From contig JABANN010000003.1 in assembly GCA_013115125.1 (NCBI GenBank), positions 62,001 to 126,000 of the forward strand: a DNA stretch of 64,000 nt, given 5' to 3'. The notes under the pieces are model-generated. The model was not told where the DNA came from, searched no databases, and saw nothing but the letters and a program-made list of their open reading frames with translations. Every line of letters begins with the position of its first letter. Within the stretch, counting starts at the first letter, position 1. The translations under genes and the position numbers were made by a program. The DNA is from Perkinsus olseni. Lineage: Eukaryota; Perkinsozoa; Perkinsida. Of the stretch, positions 1 through 12,002 are shown one piece after another.

Positions 1-421
1 TCAGAGATAATCTCAGACCTGCTGCTTCGTGTTGAAGATGGATCGACCCATTTTGCCGTTTTGTGTTGCGAGTTGTCTACTTCGGATTCCCGGGTTGGAA
101 GACGGACGCTAGCCCACAGGGATCTTGGGATGTCTCGAGTTCGCTGCTCCTCGTTAAGAATGTGCCACCCTCGTGGAGTTCAGCAAAGTGGTGATTGTAA
201 CGCCGTCGCGGTGAATGGTAGAGCTGCACCGCGTGGCGGGTGAATATAGCTGCATCAAGCGCGGATGGAACCGGCGGGCATTCGCTCGGTGCAGGCGCTG
301 AGATGAGCGTGGGGGTTCGGTCGGTTGTGCGCTAATAAAAGGCGAGTTCCTAGTCGCATCACAGTCCTGCATTGACACACTACCGAGACGCGAGTGCGCC
401 GGTTGCAGTTGTCTTATCGGA
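1..421. other. Window edge and upstream region of first peptidase gene
   Basis: I find no supportable complete gene here. The downstream peptidase copy at 2961 starts with a separate signal-peptide exon. A matching first exon for the first copy could lie in this stretch, but no hydrophobic ATG-initiated exon with a convincing donor is visible. Confidence 0.4.
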
Positions 422-2672
422 ATGGAGTTGACAATCACCTCATCAAGTTCTTTTTTCTTGGACTTCCGTTCAACAATGAGCGTTTCTTCCGACTTTCTGC
501 AACCTGGTCACTGTACTGCTACTGCTGTAGATGGGGCGGCCACAGCTGACGGCGGCTGCATCGCAGCCACGAGTGCCGATGGTACCCCTTTGGACTTCCG
601 CCTCGTGTATGCCATCCCGTCAAGCAGGATAATATTAATGCAGTGACGGTCTTCTCTAGGTACATTCCTCCGAAGACGTACGGCCCTAATGGGAAGCGAG
701 CTATTTACAAGCAGTTCCAGGCCTATCCTCGTATCGTAGATGCGGCGAGGGCCCCCAGCTACGCCCCCACCAAGCCTGATCAGGAGCCTAGTAATCCCAT
801 CGGTTATATCGACATGCCTGAAGGGACAACTTACGGATATTGGGAAGCTGCCTACGGCCTCATGAACGAGGCTGGTCTTTGCATGGGCGAGAGTAGCTGC
901 AGTGGGCGTCTCGCCTCGATCCCTATAGGTGAGTGCGATTAGTCAGTAGCCTAAAGACGCGGACCAATTTTTCTGTTCCTTTTGTAGATGAAACCCCGAA
1001 CGGTGCTCTATTCTGGGTTGGAGAGCTGGCAAGCGTCGCTCTGGAGCTTTGTTCCACCGCCAGGAGTGCCATCGAAACCATGGGTCGTTTGGCAGAGGAG
1101 CACGGCTTCTACGGAACCACCGAGGTTGAGGAGGCTGGAGAGGCCTTGACTGTAGCTGACGGCGACGCGGCTTGGGTTTTCCACATCCTTGCTGACGACA
1201 CTGGTAAAGGGGCTATCTGGGCAGCCGAGAAGGTCCCTAAAGGCCACGCGACCATTGTTCCCAATGTTTTCGTCATTCGTGACATCGATCCCGAAGACAA
1301 GGAGAACTTCATGTTCTCTAAGAACATTTTTGATGTTGCGAAGAGGTAAGGTCTTCGCTGTGCTCCTAGTGTTCAGTCCTAGTGGGTTCTTTGCCTCAGG
1401 TTAGGTTGGTGGGATGGTGCTGGTCTTTTGGATTTCACCAAAACATACAGTGTTGGCGAGTGAGCTAGAAGCCTAGCGACAGAGTAGATCATCTCGAGAC
1501 TCCTAGATACACCCATCCCTATTATGCCGGTCGTCGTTTGTGGAGAGCATTTTCCTTGTGGGCCCCCTCCCAGAACTTCGATCCGAAGCTTGGCGTTGAA
1601 GTCGAGCGACCAACATACCCTTTCTCTGTGAAGCCTGATGAGCCGATAACCCTTGACCAGATGAAGAGGTTATACCGAGATCACATGGAGGGTACTCAGT
1701 ATGATTTGACCAGCCACGCGACAGCTGGCGGAGCTTTTAGAACCCCTAACACTGTTAGGCTAACAGGTAAGTTGCCCACGCTTTTTATTGGGGGTTCGAG
1801 GGGAATAATATTGTTATGTATTGGTCGTAGATACGCCGAAGGCGAAGCCGAAGATTCGATTGAGTACGGTGCCTGGGAGCGAGCGATCTCTCTTTTCCGG
1901 ACTCAGTACGCTTATATTGCTGTGAGCTACAAGGGACGTCCCGGGGTGCTCAACTTCGCCATAGGTGAGCAACATGCTCGACGTCTTTTTTATCTCATAC
2001 GCTGGCGTTGATCAGGCGCTCCACACGCAAGCGTGTTCGTACCCATCGTCGTGAAGCCGAAGCCGAGCGTGGTAAGTTACAAGACACACCGTAATTCGCT
2101 AATTGCGTTGAACTCAGACATCTATTCCCGCACTGGAAAACGCTTGGCAGGGTGAGTTCAACGAGAAGTCGTTGTGGTGGGCTGTCCTGAGTGTTTCCAA
2201 TACTATGGACTTGAAGTGGTGCTACATGATCAAGGATGTCCAGAAGGCGCAGAAGGAAGCCGAAGATGAAATTGACGAGATAATGAAGACCAAGTCTCTT
2301 GATGGTGAGTGTAACTACGCCATCTGCCGTTGCGAGCCGTCTTGCTTCTCAGAGATCGAGAAGCAGACACCTGAACTGTGCGACACTCTAACTCGCCGTT
2401 GGTTCAAGCTGCATTACACACTTTTAGGGAAGTACCAGAACGGATACACCGACTGGGGTTATTCAAAGGTAAGATAGTCTCCGGAAAAGCCTTCCATGTC
2501 GTTCGCTACGCCTGTCTTTATTCTTTAGCCCGGTTATGGTCCCACTACGGAGTGGCTGAAGGCAGTCGGATTCGACAAGTTCGACGCTACCAAGAAGCAG
2601 TTCGATGATCAGAAGGAGCGCTTCGCAAAAAGCCAAAGAGACGCGGATGATATCCGTAGTAGGAACGAATAA
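422..2672 (+). CDS. Peptidase family C69-like protein, copy 1
   Basis: About ten exons: to 606, 660-928, 988-1345, 1400-1459, 1507-1758, 1831-1964, 2016-2071, 2118-2304, 2353-2468 and 2529-2672 (stop TAA). The mature-type N-terminus has the Cys of GHCTATAVDGAATADGG, followed by ATSADG and DFRLV. This matches the C69 dipeptidase pattern, in which an exposed N-terminal Cys is the nucleophile. Downstream blocks such as GYIDMPEGTTYGYW, MNEAGLCMGESSCSGR and WVFHILADDTGKGAIW fit the family fold. It is about 60-70% identical by eye to the next gene, with introns at the same places. The 5' end is uncertain. ATG 422 is the first in-frame start, ATG 476 is possible, and no signal peptide is visible, unlike copy 2. 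One intron (1759-1830) needs a GC donor. The substrate is unknown; the dipeptidase role is inferred from the family. Confidence 0.8.
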
Positions 2673-2960
2673 GCTCAGCTGGGTTGGCGCACCGTTTTCC
2701 GGGGGCCCTGCCCGGCTTCTGTTACTTTCTTGTTTACCGTCTCCTGCGGGGTAAAGTTTTAGTTTTACTGGCTCTGTTGGAGTTTTTTCTTTGATCGTTG
2801 TACTGCAAATGTTGTGTTGGAGGTCTCACTGAAGTTCCAATCTCAGCTAGAATTTTTGTGCGCACTAAGTGTAAATGTTTGGGCTGTCGCTAGTACGATG
2901 TGAAGACAGCAAAACTCCATCTTCCTGACATTTATTAATATCTTAGTTTACCTGCTTTAA

Positions 2961-5459
2961 ATGTGTAGATTATCTTTGTTACTCTTGAGCGGTTTGGGCT
3001 TGGCTTTGGGGACCAGCGTCGAGGTAAGATAAAGATGCGTGCTTTCTCGTTCAGCTGACCGTTCAGGGACTTTAGATCATCTCTTTTTAAGTTTACCGTA
3101 GATGCAGGGTTTGAGCTCTTTTGACACGTTCTCGCTTTTTTAGGGCCCTAGAGATCGAGTACGTCAAGACCATGATCATTGCACTGCAATCGCGGTTGAT
3201 CGCGCTGCGACAATAGACGGTGGTTGTGTTTCTGGAACAAGTGCAGATGGGAGCCCAATTGATTTCAGGATGGTGTAGGTATCATCCAGGATGCGGTTAA
3301 TGAAGTTGTGAGCGTCAGGTACGTTCCTCCGAAGACTTATGGCGCTGGGGAGAAGAGGGCTGTCTACAAGCAAGTGGACGATTATCCGAGGATCGTCGAT
3401 GCCTCCCGAGCCCCGAGTTATGCGCCAACCTCGCCCGATCAGAAGCCTAGTGTACCTATTGGTTACATCGATATGCCTGAGGGCACGACTTACGGCTACT
3501 GGGATGCCGCTTATGGTGTCATGAATGAAGCTGGCTTGTCAATGGGTGAAAGCAGCTGTAGCGGTCGGTTGGCTGCTGAGCCGAGAGGTAACAGACTGCA
3601 TGGGTGCTCCTTCTGATATGAAATGCGTTAACGGGTTTGCGGACAAACTCTCCGGAAATCACAATTGACTAGCTAAGTCTCTGAATTATCATGTTTTTTT
3701 TCTCAGAGGACGAGTCCGATACCTCCAAAGCCCTCCTTTGGATCGGAGAACTCTCAGACATTGCCATGGAACGGTGTGCCACTGCCAGGTGTGCTATCGA
3801 GACGATGGGCGGTTTGGCGGAGAAGTATGGGTTTTATGGCACTACCTCGGTTGTGGAAGCCGGTGAGGCCTTGACCATTGCTGATAAGTCCGAGGCTTGG
3901 GTGTTCCACATTATGGCTGATGATACTGGAAAGGGAGCTATCTGGGCAGCCCAAAGAGTTCCCAAGGGTCACGCGACAATGGTACCTAATGTCTTCGTCA
4001 TTCGAGAGATTGACCCTGACGATTCCCAGAACTTCCTATTCTCGAAGAACATATTCGATGTGGCCGAGAGGTATCAACACGAGGGCGGGATCGCTGTGTA
4101 ACCACTCGAGGAGTATTTCGTGGCCGTAGACGGTCTGTGCTGGGCGCTTCAAAGAATGTCTTGCGCTTTCAGGCTCGGTTGGTGGGATGGCGCTGGCAAG
4201 CTCGACTTCGTCAAAGTTTACAGCGTGAGCGAGTAAGTTGATGATGCCTTGTGAATGCGGGCTATCTGGCAATTGGTAGATACGATCACCCCTATTATGC
4301 TGGGCGTCGTTTGTGGAGAGGTCTTTCACTATTCGCGCCATCGCTCAACCTCGATCCCAGACTTGGTGTCGAGTGGGACCGAGCCACCTACCCTTTCTCC
4401 GTGAAGCCTGATGAGCCAGTTACGGTTGATTTCCTCAAAAATTTGTATAGAGATCACTACGAAGGGACTCCGTATGATCTAACTAAGAATGTCGTTGCTG
4501 GCGGCCCTTTCAACACACCCAATAGGTACGTACATCCTGAGTAGAAGTTTATCAATCTCTTTTTAACCGTCGTCCGCAGGTATGATGGTGCTGAGGCTGA
4601 GAAGTCTTTCAAGCACGGTGCATGGGAGCGCGCTATATCGCTATATCGAACGCAGTACTCGTACTTCGCTGTATCCTATCAGAATAAGTCGAATATTATT
4701 TTCTTCGCTCCAGGTAAGTGCCCTAGCGGCTTCCCGACGCAACTTCCAAGCTTCCTTTCAGGCACTCCTCATGCGAGCGTTTATGTTCCTATCGTAGTAA
4801 AGCCTCATCAGTCTGTGGTAAGTTTCTGGTCTCAGAAGGCTCGTATCGGTTATCGTGCGTTCTCCATTCAGACGTCAATTCCTGCTCTCGAGTATGCGTG
4901 GCAGGGGGAGTTCAATCGTAGCTCTCTGTGGTGGGCTGTGCTGTCTGTGTCCAATGTCATGGACTTGAAGTACCGCTATATGATCGAAGATGTTCGCAAG
5001 GCTCAAGTGGAAGTTGAAAGCGAGATCGATAAGATGTTATTGGACAAGTCGGATGACGGTATGACTTAGGAGCGACGCTCTCGTATGTCCATCGTTTTGT
5101 GCTGTTCAGAAATTGAGGAGGCCATGCCTGGTTTCTGTGACGACTTGACCAGAAAGTGGTTCGACCTCACTTTCACCTTACTCGGCAAATATCAGAATGG
5201 ATATGCTGATTGGGGTTACACTAAGGTGAGTTACCTGGACTAGTATCATTCTTTCATCGATCGGTCATGATCCCAGGTCGGATATGGCCCGTCGACTGAG
5301 TGGCTCGAGCGTGCCGGATTCGGTAGATTCGCAGCTTCCAAGAAGCAATTTAAGGATCTCAGAAGGCGCTATGCGAAGTGCCAGAACGAAGCTGACGAGA
5401 TACGAAGCAGAATCAGAGGTCAAGCCTTTGAAGCTGAGGCTGTTGTCATCACGGAGTAG
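2961..5459 (+). CDS. Peptidase family C69-like protein, copy 2, secreted
   Basis: Eleven exons: 2961-3023, 3144-3274, 3319-3587, 3707-4070, 4173-4232, 4280-4525, 4580-4713, about 4762-4818, 4872-5058, 5110-5225 and 5277-5459 (stop TAG); about 602 aa. Exon 1 encodes a signal peptide (MCRLSLLLLSGLGLALG). It joins in phase to a short linker and then DHDHCTAIAVDRAATIDGG, whose Cys is the presumed N-terminal nucleophile after processing. The C-terminal part is helical and charged (WERLEDL-like spacing is absent, but K/E-rich segments are clear). It is a tandem duplicate of the upstream gene, with 288 bp between stop and start. Secretion or a lysosome-like compartment is inferred from the signal peptide. 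The C69 dipeptidase function is family knowledge and is not shown here. Confidence 0.85.
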
Positions 5460-6021
5460 TCAACAGATAATCGCGGAAGCGCAAATCATAAATAGAGCAG
5501 GAAATTATCTGTCATATTAGGGTGCGTGTTTCATTGTTGGAGGCAGTCTTGTTGTGCACTCAAGTTAATAAAGTGGGTGATTCTACTTAATACATATCTC
5601 ACAACTTGCGACCGAATGGTAGACGAGTGGTTCATGATATTGAGCACGGCGAAGATCATCGTGGAGCCTTATAGGTAGTATTATACTAGCATACCCGGCA
5701 GTTACTCTAGAATTAAGTCGTTTGCAACCGAGTCTGCTGTACTTTCAACTCCGCGCACCTCATGGAGACCTAGCAGTAATCGGGAGAGAAAGTTTTACTT
5801 CAGCTGAATCACCTGCTAATGCCTGCGTTTACACAGTAGTGCGCCCATGCGCCCATGAGCCGTGTTCCAACTCGAAACTTACAGAGGAGTGGAGTGTGGT
5901 GCACTCCCCTCTCCTTGGGAGGACGTTCACTGGCACTTTATACTGAGGGAAACTCGAGTCGAGGGATAACATAGAAACACTTCCGCGCTGAGAAGGGGCA
6001 CCGATCATAGCTCTCAATCCC
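5460..6021. other. Convergent intergenic region
   Basis: This lies between the 3' ends of the second peptidase gene (plus) and the proteasome gene (minus). Short open frames exist but have no coding character that I can support. Confidence 0.5.
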
Positions 6022-7169
6022 TTAATCTTTCTCAGCAATCGCGTTCAGATGCTCATCAATCTCTGACGGAGTGAGTTTCCTGAAAGACAATAACTGCACA
6101 GAGAAAGCACCCTCCGACATAAGTGACTACCTGAACCTGGTGTCTCGGGTGCTCATGACGCATACCTCAATGTCGCTCGGCTTGAAATCCGTCGACAAAA
6201 CCTATGGTGGAACATGAATTCTCTGAACCGAAGGACCGACTGGAAAGCCACCAAGTATTACTGTCTGCAAGGCAGCAATTGCCTCTTCAATGGTGCCTGT
6301 TTCATCGAAGCCCTCAGTAGCGCCGGAATCCACTCTCTTTCGGACTATCTTTTCCAGCGCATTCGTGGCTTCCTGCAGGGGTCAGACAGAAGTAGCTCGC
6401 TAACAGATTTGAGCATGGTACTACCTGTTCCTTGGTGCCAGCTGCAGCAGCCTTGCAGCCCACATAATGTCCCGCAGGATCTACCTTCAATAGTTGAGGG
6501 CCAAACTCGTCGTCAATGCCGAAGAACAAAGCAACTGCAGAGTAAACACTCGTGAGACTCCTGCAGGGCTTTAGGTGGTCTACTTACTGACGCCATAGGG
6601 TCGCATATAAGCATGCTGGGTGTAGACCTGGGCCAAGTTAGCGATCTTCTTAGCTAGATAGTGGCAAGGGATCTCGCAACCGTTCTTATCCTCATACCTG
6701 CGAGAAAATCTAGATTTTCCACTTCGTACGGGTAGCAGCTTACTCAGCAGCGGTTTCACGCGCCCTATTGACGAGAGCTCGAGCATCGGCGGGCATGCCA
6801 GCAGTGACAACTCCCAGGTTGGAGGTGATGCGATAGATCGAGTTGGTGAAAGAGCCATCCTGGAGCTTATCCTGAAAAAACACCGAGTCGAAGTTGCCAG
6901 AGAAAACTATCGAGTTTCGCGAAGCATGTACACTCACCGGAATCTTCTTTTGGCCAACAACAGCTACCGTATTCTGCCCCTTCAATGCAAGGCATGTTAA
7001 ACCAGATGTCTTCACGGCTTTGAAAGCATATTCAACCTGATGTCAAACTCTCGCGGTACTCAAGAGCACGCAAGTAGACATACGACCCGTCACACGTTAC
7101 TACCTGATAAAGGCGCCCCTCGGGACTGAAGATTGTGATATGACGGTCGTAACCGGACTGGCGGGACAT
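6022..7169 (-). CDS. PSMA6: 20S proteasome subunit alpha type-6
   Basis: Eight exons on the minus strand: 7104-7169, 6938-7036, 6744-6871, 6588-6697, 6425-6534, 6262-6372, 6131-6201 and 6022-6079. All introns are GT-AG and the phases are consistent. The N-terminus [19 protein letters not shown] carries the proteasome alpha-subunit signature ([17 protein letters not shown]). [19 protein letters not shown] and the C-terminal [14 protein letters not shown] are typical of the alpha-6 (iota) subunit. About 250 aa, the usual family length. Alpha subunits form the outer, non-catalytic rings of the 20S core and gate substrate entry. The start is fixed by the alpha-subunit N-terminal helix motif. The RCC1-TBC gene lies 158 bp upstream on the same strand. 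Confidence 0.93.
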
Positions 7170-7327
7170 TTGACCAAAAAAATCCAACGCAGCTGAACAG
7201 TATGAGGATACTCACATTGCCAAGACGCTGTCAACACAACGCCTTGACGGAAGGCAAGTATTAAATGTCACAAAAACGCGGGAACAGGAAGTCCCGAAGT
7301 CAATCACGACCATCCAGGCAGTAACAC

Positions 7328-9830
7328 TCATGATGGTGTAGCACATGCGAAGAGGCGATCATTGGGCATAGCCGGGGGTGCAGCAAACTCTGCCTCCAGA
7401 TCCGCTATTTCCGAGTAGGTTACGTCGGGGATGACCACCGAATTCATGGCGTCCAGGAAGGCCTCTCTGTCGCCACCAATGATCTCCCGAGTGTCCCTCA
7501 GCAGAAGCATGAGACACTCGTCAAAATCACGATCCCGTAGACGCTCATCCAAGATATCAAGAATCGCTATCCCGGCAGCATAGAGTACAGGCTCCTTGTC
7601 CAATAGGTAGAGGTCCCATACCAATGCCGCTGACTCGGTAGTTAACGGCCTGGAATACAGCGTCAGGAACCACATAGGGAGGAACTGATCCGGGCTGATT
7701 CCGACATCTGTCAAGTGCCGGTGGAGTGCTGGATTATGAGCCTTCAGGAGCTTCATGAAGATCCGAAAGCGTCGGCTATTAGTCTCAACGTTGAGCTGGT
7801 AGAGGCCTAGCAGTGTCGGTGAGCTCAACAGGAGTGATGCGAGGCAGACGAAGGCACCGAACGGGTCCATATAGAGGAGAAGCATCGCCGCCAGAAAAGA
7901 CATACCTTTCAAGCAACACCTACATGGTCAACCACGGGTGAGCCTCCTCACCTTGGACATAGCCGATGTCCGGTCTATACATAGCGAACGCAGAAAGGAC
8001 TAGACGGCACTCCTGCCGCAGAGGACCGTCAGGCACGCACATCACCGCGAGATCGGGTAATGTTCTAGGTAGGTCCAGGTCAATGGCTCGGAGCTGCGCC
8101 ATGAACGACCCTAATTGAAGTGATCACAGAGCATCGAAGAAGAGTCCAGGAAGGTCGATTGCTTACCCGGCTCCACTCGTCCACTTGGTGATGCGTCCTC
8201 GGCGAGCGCCATCGTGTTCACGGCTGCCAACCATCTGTTTTCCTCGGCTCTGCAAAGGTGACACTTCCTGGTGTGACACAGTAGCCCACGGATGATTACT
8301 TCGCCTTCCTCACGAGCATCTCGTACAAGCTCCTAGTGACCCTTAGAGGGTTACCTATCGCAGCGGGCCATAGCGCAGTCCGGGCCCGTGGCGGGAGCCC
8401 GTGTCTGCGCCACATTGACGCCATCCGATACGGTACTGGCCGATGGGGCAGGTAGTTCGGCAGGAAGTCCTTCATCCATACCTGCACCCGAAGATCAAAG
8501 GCAGGACTGACCTCACACCAAGGGATTCTACCTCCGTTAGTCTCTCAAGTGCTCTCTGCCGCTCATCACGAGCGCTACTTTCCCTGCAACGTCTAAGCTT
8601 GCCTTGTTCGAGAACCTCCGCGACCTGCAGGAAACATAGATGGGAATAATAACGTCGCTGCCATCTACGCAATACCTGTGCTTGGTGCCTACAACGCTCC
8701 AACCAGGACTTAGCAGGGAGATGGGCGGGTCTGAATGACCGAATGTCGGTTTGCCTGTCATCGGTATGGCACCGATGCTTCCCACCAGCCGATACAGTGT
8801 AGAGGAAAAGTATATACCGAGGGACCATGAGGAGGTCGCTCAGCCGGTATCCGTCTTTCGGGTGCTCCCCTTTAATCACACCGGCTTTGCCGGAAGAGTC
8901 GAAGACAACATAAGAACCAGAGGGTGATGCCACAACGCTGGTCGAGCCCAGAGTCCCAACAAGCTGACACTCTGCCGGGCACTCTATCCGTTGAAGGGCT
9001 GCTGACTGAGGACGCTGGCCACCCCAGACAAGAACTTTTTTGAAATGCTGGTAGGTGTTGCTGCAGCAGGCACACATCGCCACCGAGTGATCGCTCCCAC
9101 AGGCCAGCGTAGGGCTGCATCTCGGACACAATAGTGAAGCCACCGACTGGATGAGGATTGGAGCAGGCACCACGTCGGGGGCATCTGCCTGAACTTGGCC
9201 GTAGTAGTTGTTGCCCCAGCCGTACAAACCGTTCTCATCAGTGAGCACCACGACATGTTCCGGACCCACTGCTGCAGACCGTGCCCGGCCAGGGAGTGTC
9301 ACCCGACCAGGGGTAGAAACTTTGCTCGCACCTCCGTGGCCAAGAGCGCCCAAGAGGGATAAGCCCCACGTGTAGACATCGCCGGCGCGACTGAGTGCCA
9401 GCAGAAAACTGGTACCCGCATGCAGCTGATCAACTACTATGTCCTTCAAGGGGAGGAACGGTTGAGGACGCTCCCCCAGGGTAACCACCCGACCATCTTG
9501 TAAGAGAGCGTAGTGATGGCCTGTCCTCATGGATACAGCCACAGGCTCGCACTTGATGTCAGTAGGCAAGTCGGACGCCTCAGGGAACACTTCAAAAACC
9601 TGGGAGCCCCATACAAGTACAGCGATGTCCGGACCGACTCTTGACGCAAGGGAGAGGCGAGGGCTGGTGCTAGTCGAGTCACGCGCTGGGACCGGCAGCT
9701 CGATCTCGATAGTCGGAGACTCTGGTGACTCCGTAGAAAGCAGCGCAACCACCGCACCTGCTGACGACGCCATGGCGGTAGCCAATACGATCTGAACATC
9801 GAAGAAGAAAGGTCCGAGACGCCAACGCAA
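7328..9830 (-). CDS. RCC1-repeat and TBC (Rab-GAP) fusion protein
   Basis: Five exons: 8532-9830 (or start 9773), 8300-8481, 8167-8249, 7952-8110 and 7328-7905; about 766 aa from the first possible start. The N-terminal half holds RCC1-type beta-propeller repeats (LVWGSQVFEVF, GDVYTWGLSLLGALGHGG, NGLYGWGNNYYGQVQ, KKVLVWGGQ). A charged helical linker follows, then a TBC domain across the exon joins: GLPPRARTALWPAAIGNP, the arginine-finger motif IDLDLPRT, and the glutamine-finger motif YVQG joined to MSFLAAMLL. Both catalytic fingers are present, so an active Rab GTPase-activating protein is likely. RCC1 repeats may dock membranes or GTPases. ATG 9773 (MASSAGAVV) is an equally plausible start. 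The SR-protein stop is only 71 bp upstream, so the promoter region must be very compact. Confidence 0.85.
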
Positions 9831-9901
9831 GCCGACGAAAGGAAGCAGGAAAGATGGGTGATAATATAGTGCGGTCCAGTCGTAGTACAGCGCAGGAGAA
9901 A

Positions 9902-11123
9902 CTAATCCTCTTTATGGTCTTCGCTTTCCCTAGGCTTCTCACTCTCGTCTCTGCGGGCGCTCTTTTGACGGCTCTCGCTCTTATCTCGTGAAGCGCTCCG
10001 CTTCCGGTCATCATCACCTCCACGGCTTGAGCTCCTCTGTCGGCTACGGTCGCGGCTATCCTCACGGCGAGAGGTACTGCGATGTGTAGACTCATCTCGA
10101 GACTTGGAATGGCGCGAAGCGCTGCGACGAGGGCTCTTGGTAGTGGGCCTCTCTTCGCTCTTTCTGCTACTGCGCTCGCGCTTCTCAGAACCCTCACGTG
10201 GGCTATCACTTCGATGCTCCTCCGCCACGCGATCCTCAGAGCGATCAGCATCGCGGCTTCTAGACCGGCTCTCCCGATGCTCGCGTCGGCTTCGGGAACG
10301 GCGGGACTCGGAATGATCAGCTTCTCGCGACTTGGAGGTTTCCTCATGGGGTTCACTTCGGTCCCTGGAATGGCTGGCATGCTCCTTCTCACTGCGGCTC
10401 CTAGAGCGGCGCTCGGAACGCTCATCTCTGCGAGAAGTCCTCGATCTCGACTCGTGGCGCGACCGCTCCCTGTCTTCGACCTTTGAAGTAGATGAGCGAT
10501 CGCGGCTGTCCTCATTCTTCCTGGGAGATTCCGAATAGGAGCCACGTCGATCTCGGCTGTCTGACCTGAAAACAGAAAGCTAGAGAACCATACTGGCCAT
10601 CGAGAAGATTCTGATGCGTATCACTACTTACCGACTGTCGTAGGAACCAGAGCGAGACCTGGACGACCTTGAGCTTGATCGAGACCTTGAATAGGACCGG
10701 GACCGAGAACGGTAGCTGCGTCCACGACGAGATCGGCCGCGCGAGTAGCTGCGACTCCTCGACCGACCGTAACGCCTGCGGCCATAACCCCGCGAGGGAG
10801 AGCGGTAGTACCTCCGTACTCTGTCCCTGAAGTGCAACTACTCGGTGAACCACAGAAGCTGCAGCACAAAGCACAAATCCTCACCTGGGGCCGGCCTTCG
10901 CCCACTGTAAGTTCAACGTGTTGCCGTCAACTCGAGCGGAAGCCATGCCACGGTAGGCGTCTTCCGCGTCACGCTCGTCGTCGTACTCCACAAAGCAGAT
11001 GTTCTTTCCCGGAGGAATGTAGCATCTTATAACGCGGCCGTAACGCCCGAACTCGTCCTTGATGTCACGCTCGGTTGTACGCGAAGAGATGTTCCCCACG
11101 TACAGAGTGTTGCGGCTATACAT
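9902..11123 (-). CDS. SR-family splicing factor with one RRM
   Basis: Three exons: 10885-11123, 10632-10826 and 9902-10565; 365 aa. Residues about 5-75 form an RNA recognition motif, with RNP2 as NTLYVGNI and RNP1 as KNICFVEYDD. A long arginine-serine domain follows, first RS/YGR-rich (RRYGRSRSRSYSRGRSRRG) and then an RS/RD/RE-rich tail to the end. This is the layout of SRSF2/3/7-type splicing regulators; which orthologue it is cannot be decided here. It acts in the nucleus on exon definition and is probably regulated by SR-protein kinases through the RS tail. The three exons join in frame (phases 2 and 2). The start at 11123 is set by the short leader before RNP2. Confidence 0.9.
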
Positions 11124-12002
11124 AGGGGGAAGGGTAGTGGGACCGAACGCTCTGCAAACAACGAAAAATAAGGCTCATACGACGAGCTCATTCAGCCGAA
11201 AGCGACTACTGCAGACTGAATAAACTGAAGCGGGCCTGAGGGAACCAGTAGTCGTCAAGGAGAGGGTGGAAGCAGAGACACCGTTATCCCTTTAACGCTA
11301 CCCGTCGAAGCTAACGGTCAGCTATACGTGGATCCCCGATTGGACAAGCGTGGAACGGTTGGGGAGGGGGCCGGAGGACTATAACACAGCAATGATACGA
11401 GATGAGGACATACAAACGCAGTGTTAGCATTAATCGTACAGTTGTTAGACCTCACCACGATAGCTACCATAACAATCGGGCTAGTGCCTGTCAATCGTGG
11501 GCGAGGAGAGCGGGAGGCAACTCGTAGTCCTGACCTTCCCCCGATGTCCTCGCGCTTGAGCATAATACTTCTAGCCCTACTATACTCCAAGGAGAGAAAT
11601 CAGCGTAAGCGGGTTTGCTTGCGGGTTCCTGCGATGATGGCAACCGTGGAGGAAACTTGAGAAAGCAAGATCGCTCAAGATGGTTCTCGGTTGTCGTTCC
11701 GATCGTCCACTTGCTCGACTCCAGTATGCCGTTGTTCCCGTCTGCCTATCGCTCGCGGCTGTTCGATTGTAGCCACGAAGAACGATTGTAACCCACGACG
11801 GAGCCTCTACGCAAGATAGCAGTAATCAAACATACCTATTCCACCAACAATTGGTCGGCCTGCCCGTGCGAGCGCTGTTTGTTTGCTTGGCTGGTCGACG
11901 TTGATGAGCGTATCGCTCGTGATTCGTATTGTACAGCATGTCGAACGGCTATAATTTAGTTTCAGAAGATCCTCCCTAGTTTACTGCTCTTGATTTTAAC
12001 GA
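11124..12002. other. Divergent intergenic region
   Basis: This is an 879-bp gap between two divergently transcribed genes, the SR protein (minus) and the FLYWCH protein (plus). It presumably contains both promoters. I see no conserved RNA gene, and no open frame with coding character. Confidence 0.5.

Noticed and set aside
9679-10545. Long minus-strand open frame overlapping the SR tail in another frame
   Set aside because: It is a shadow of the repetitive RS-coding sequence and shows no independent motif.
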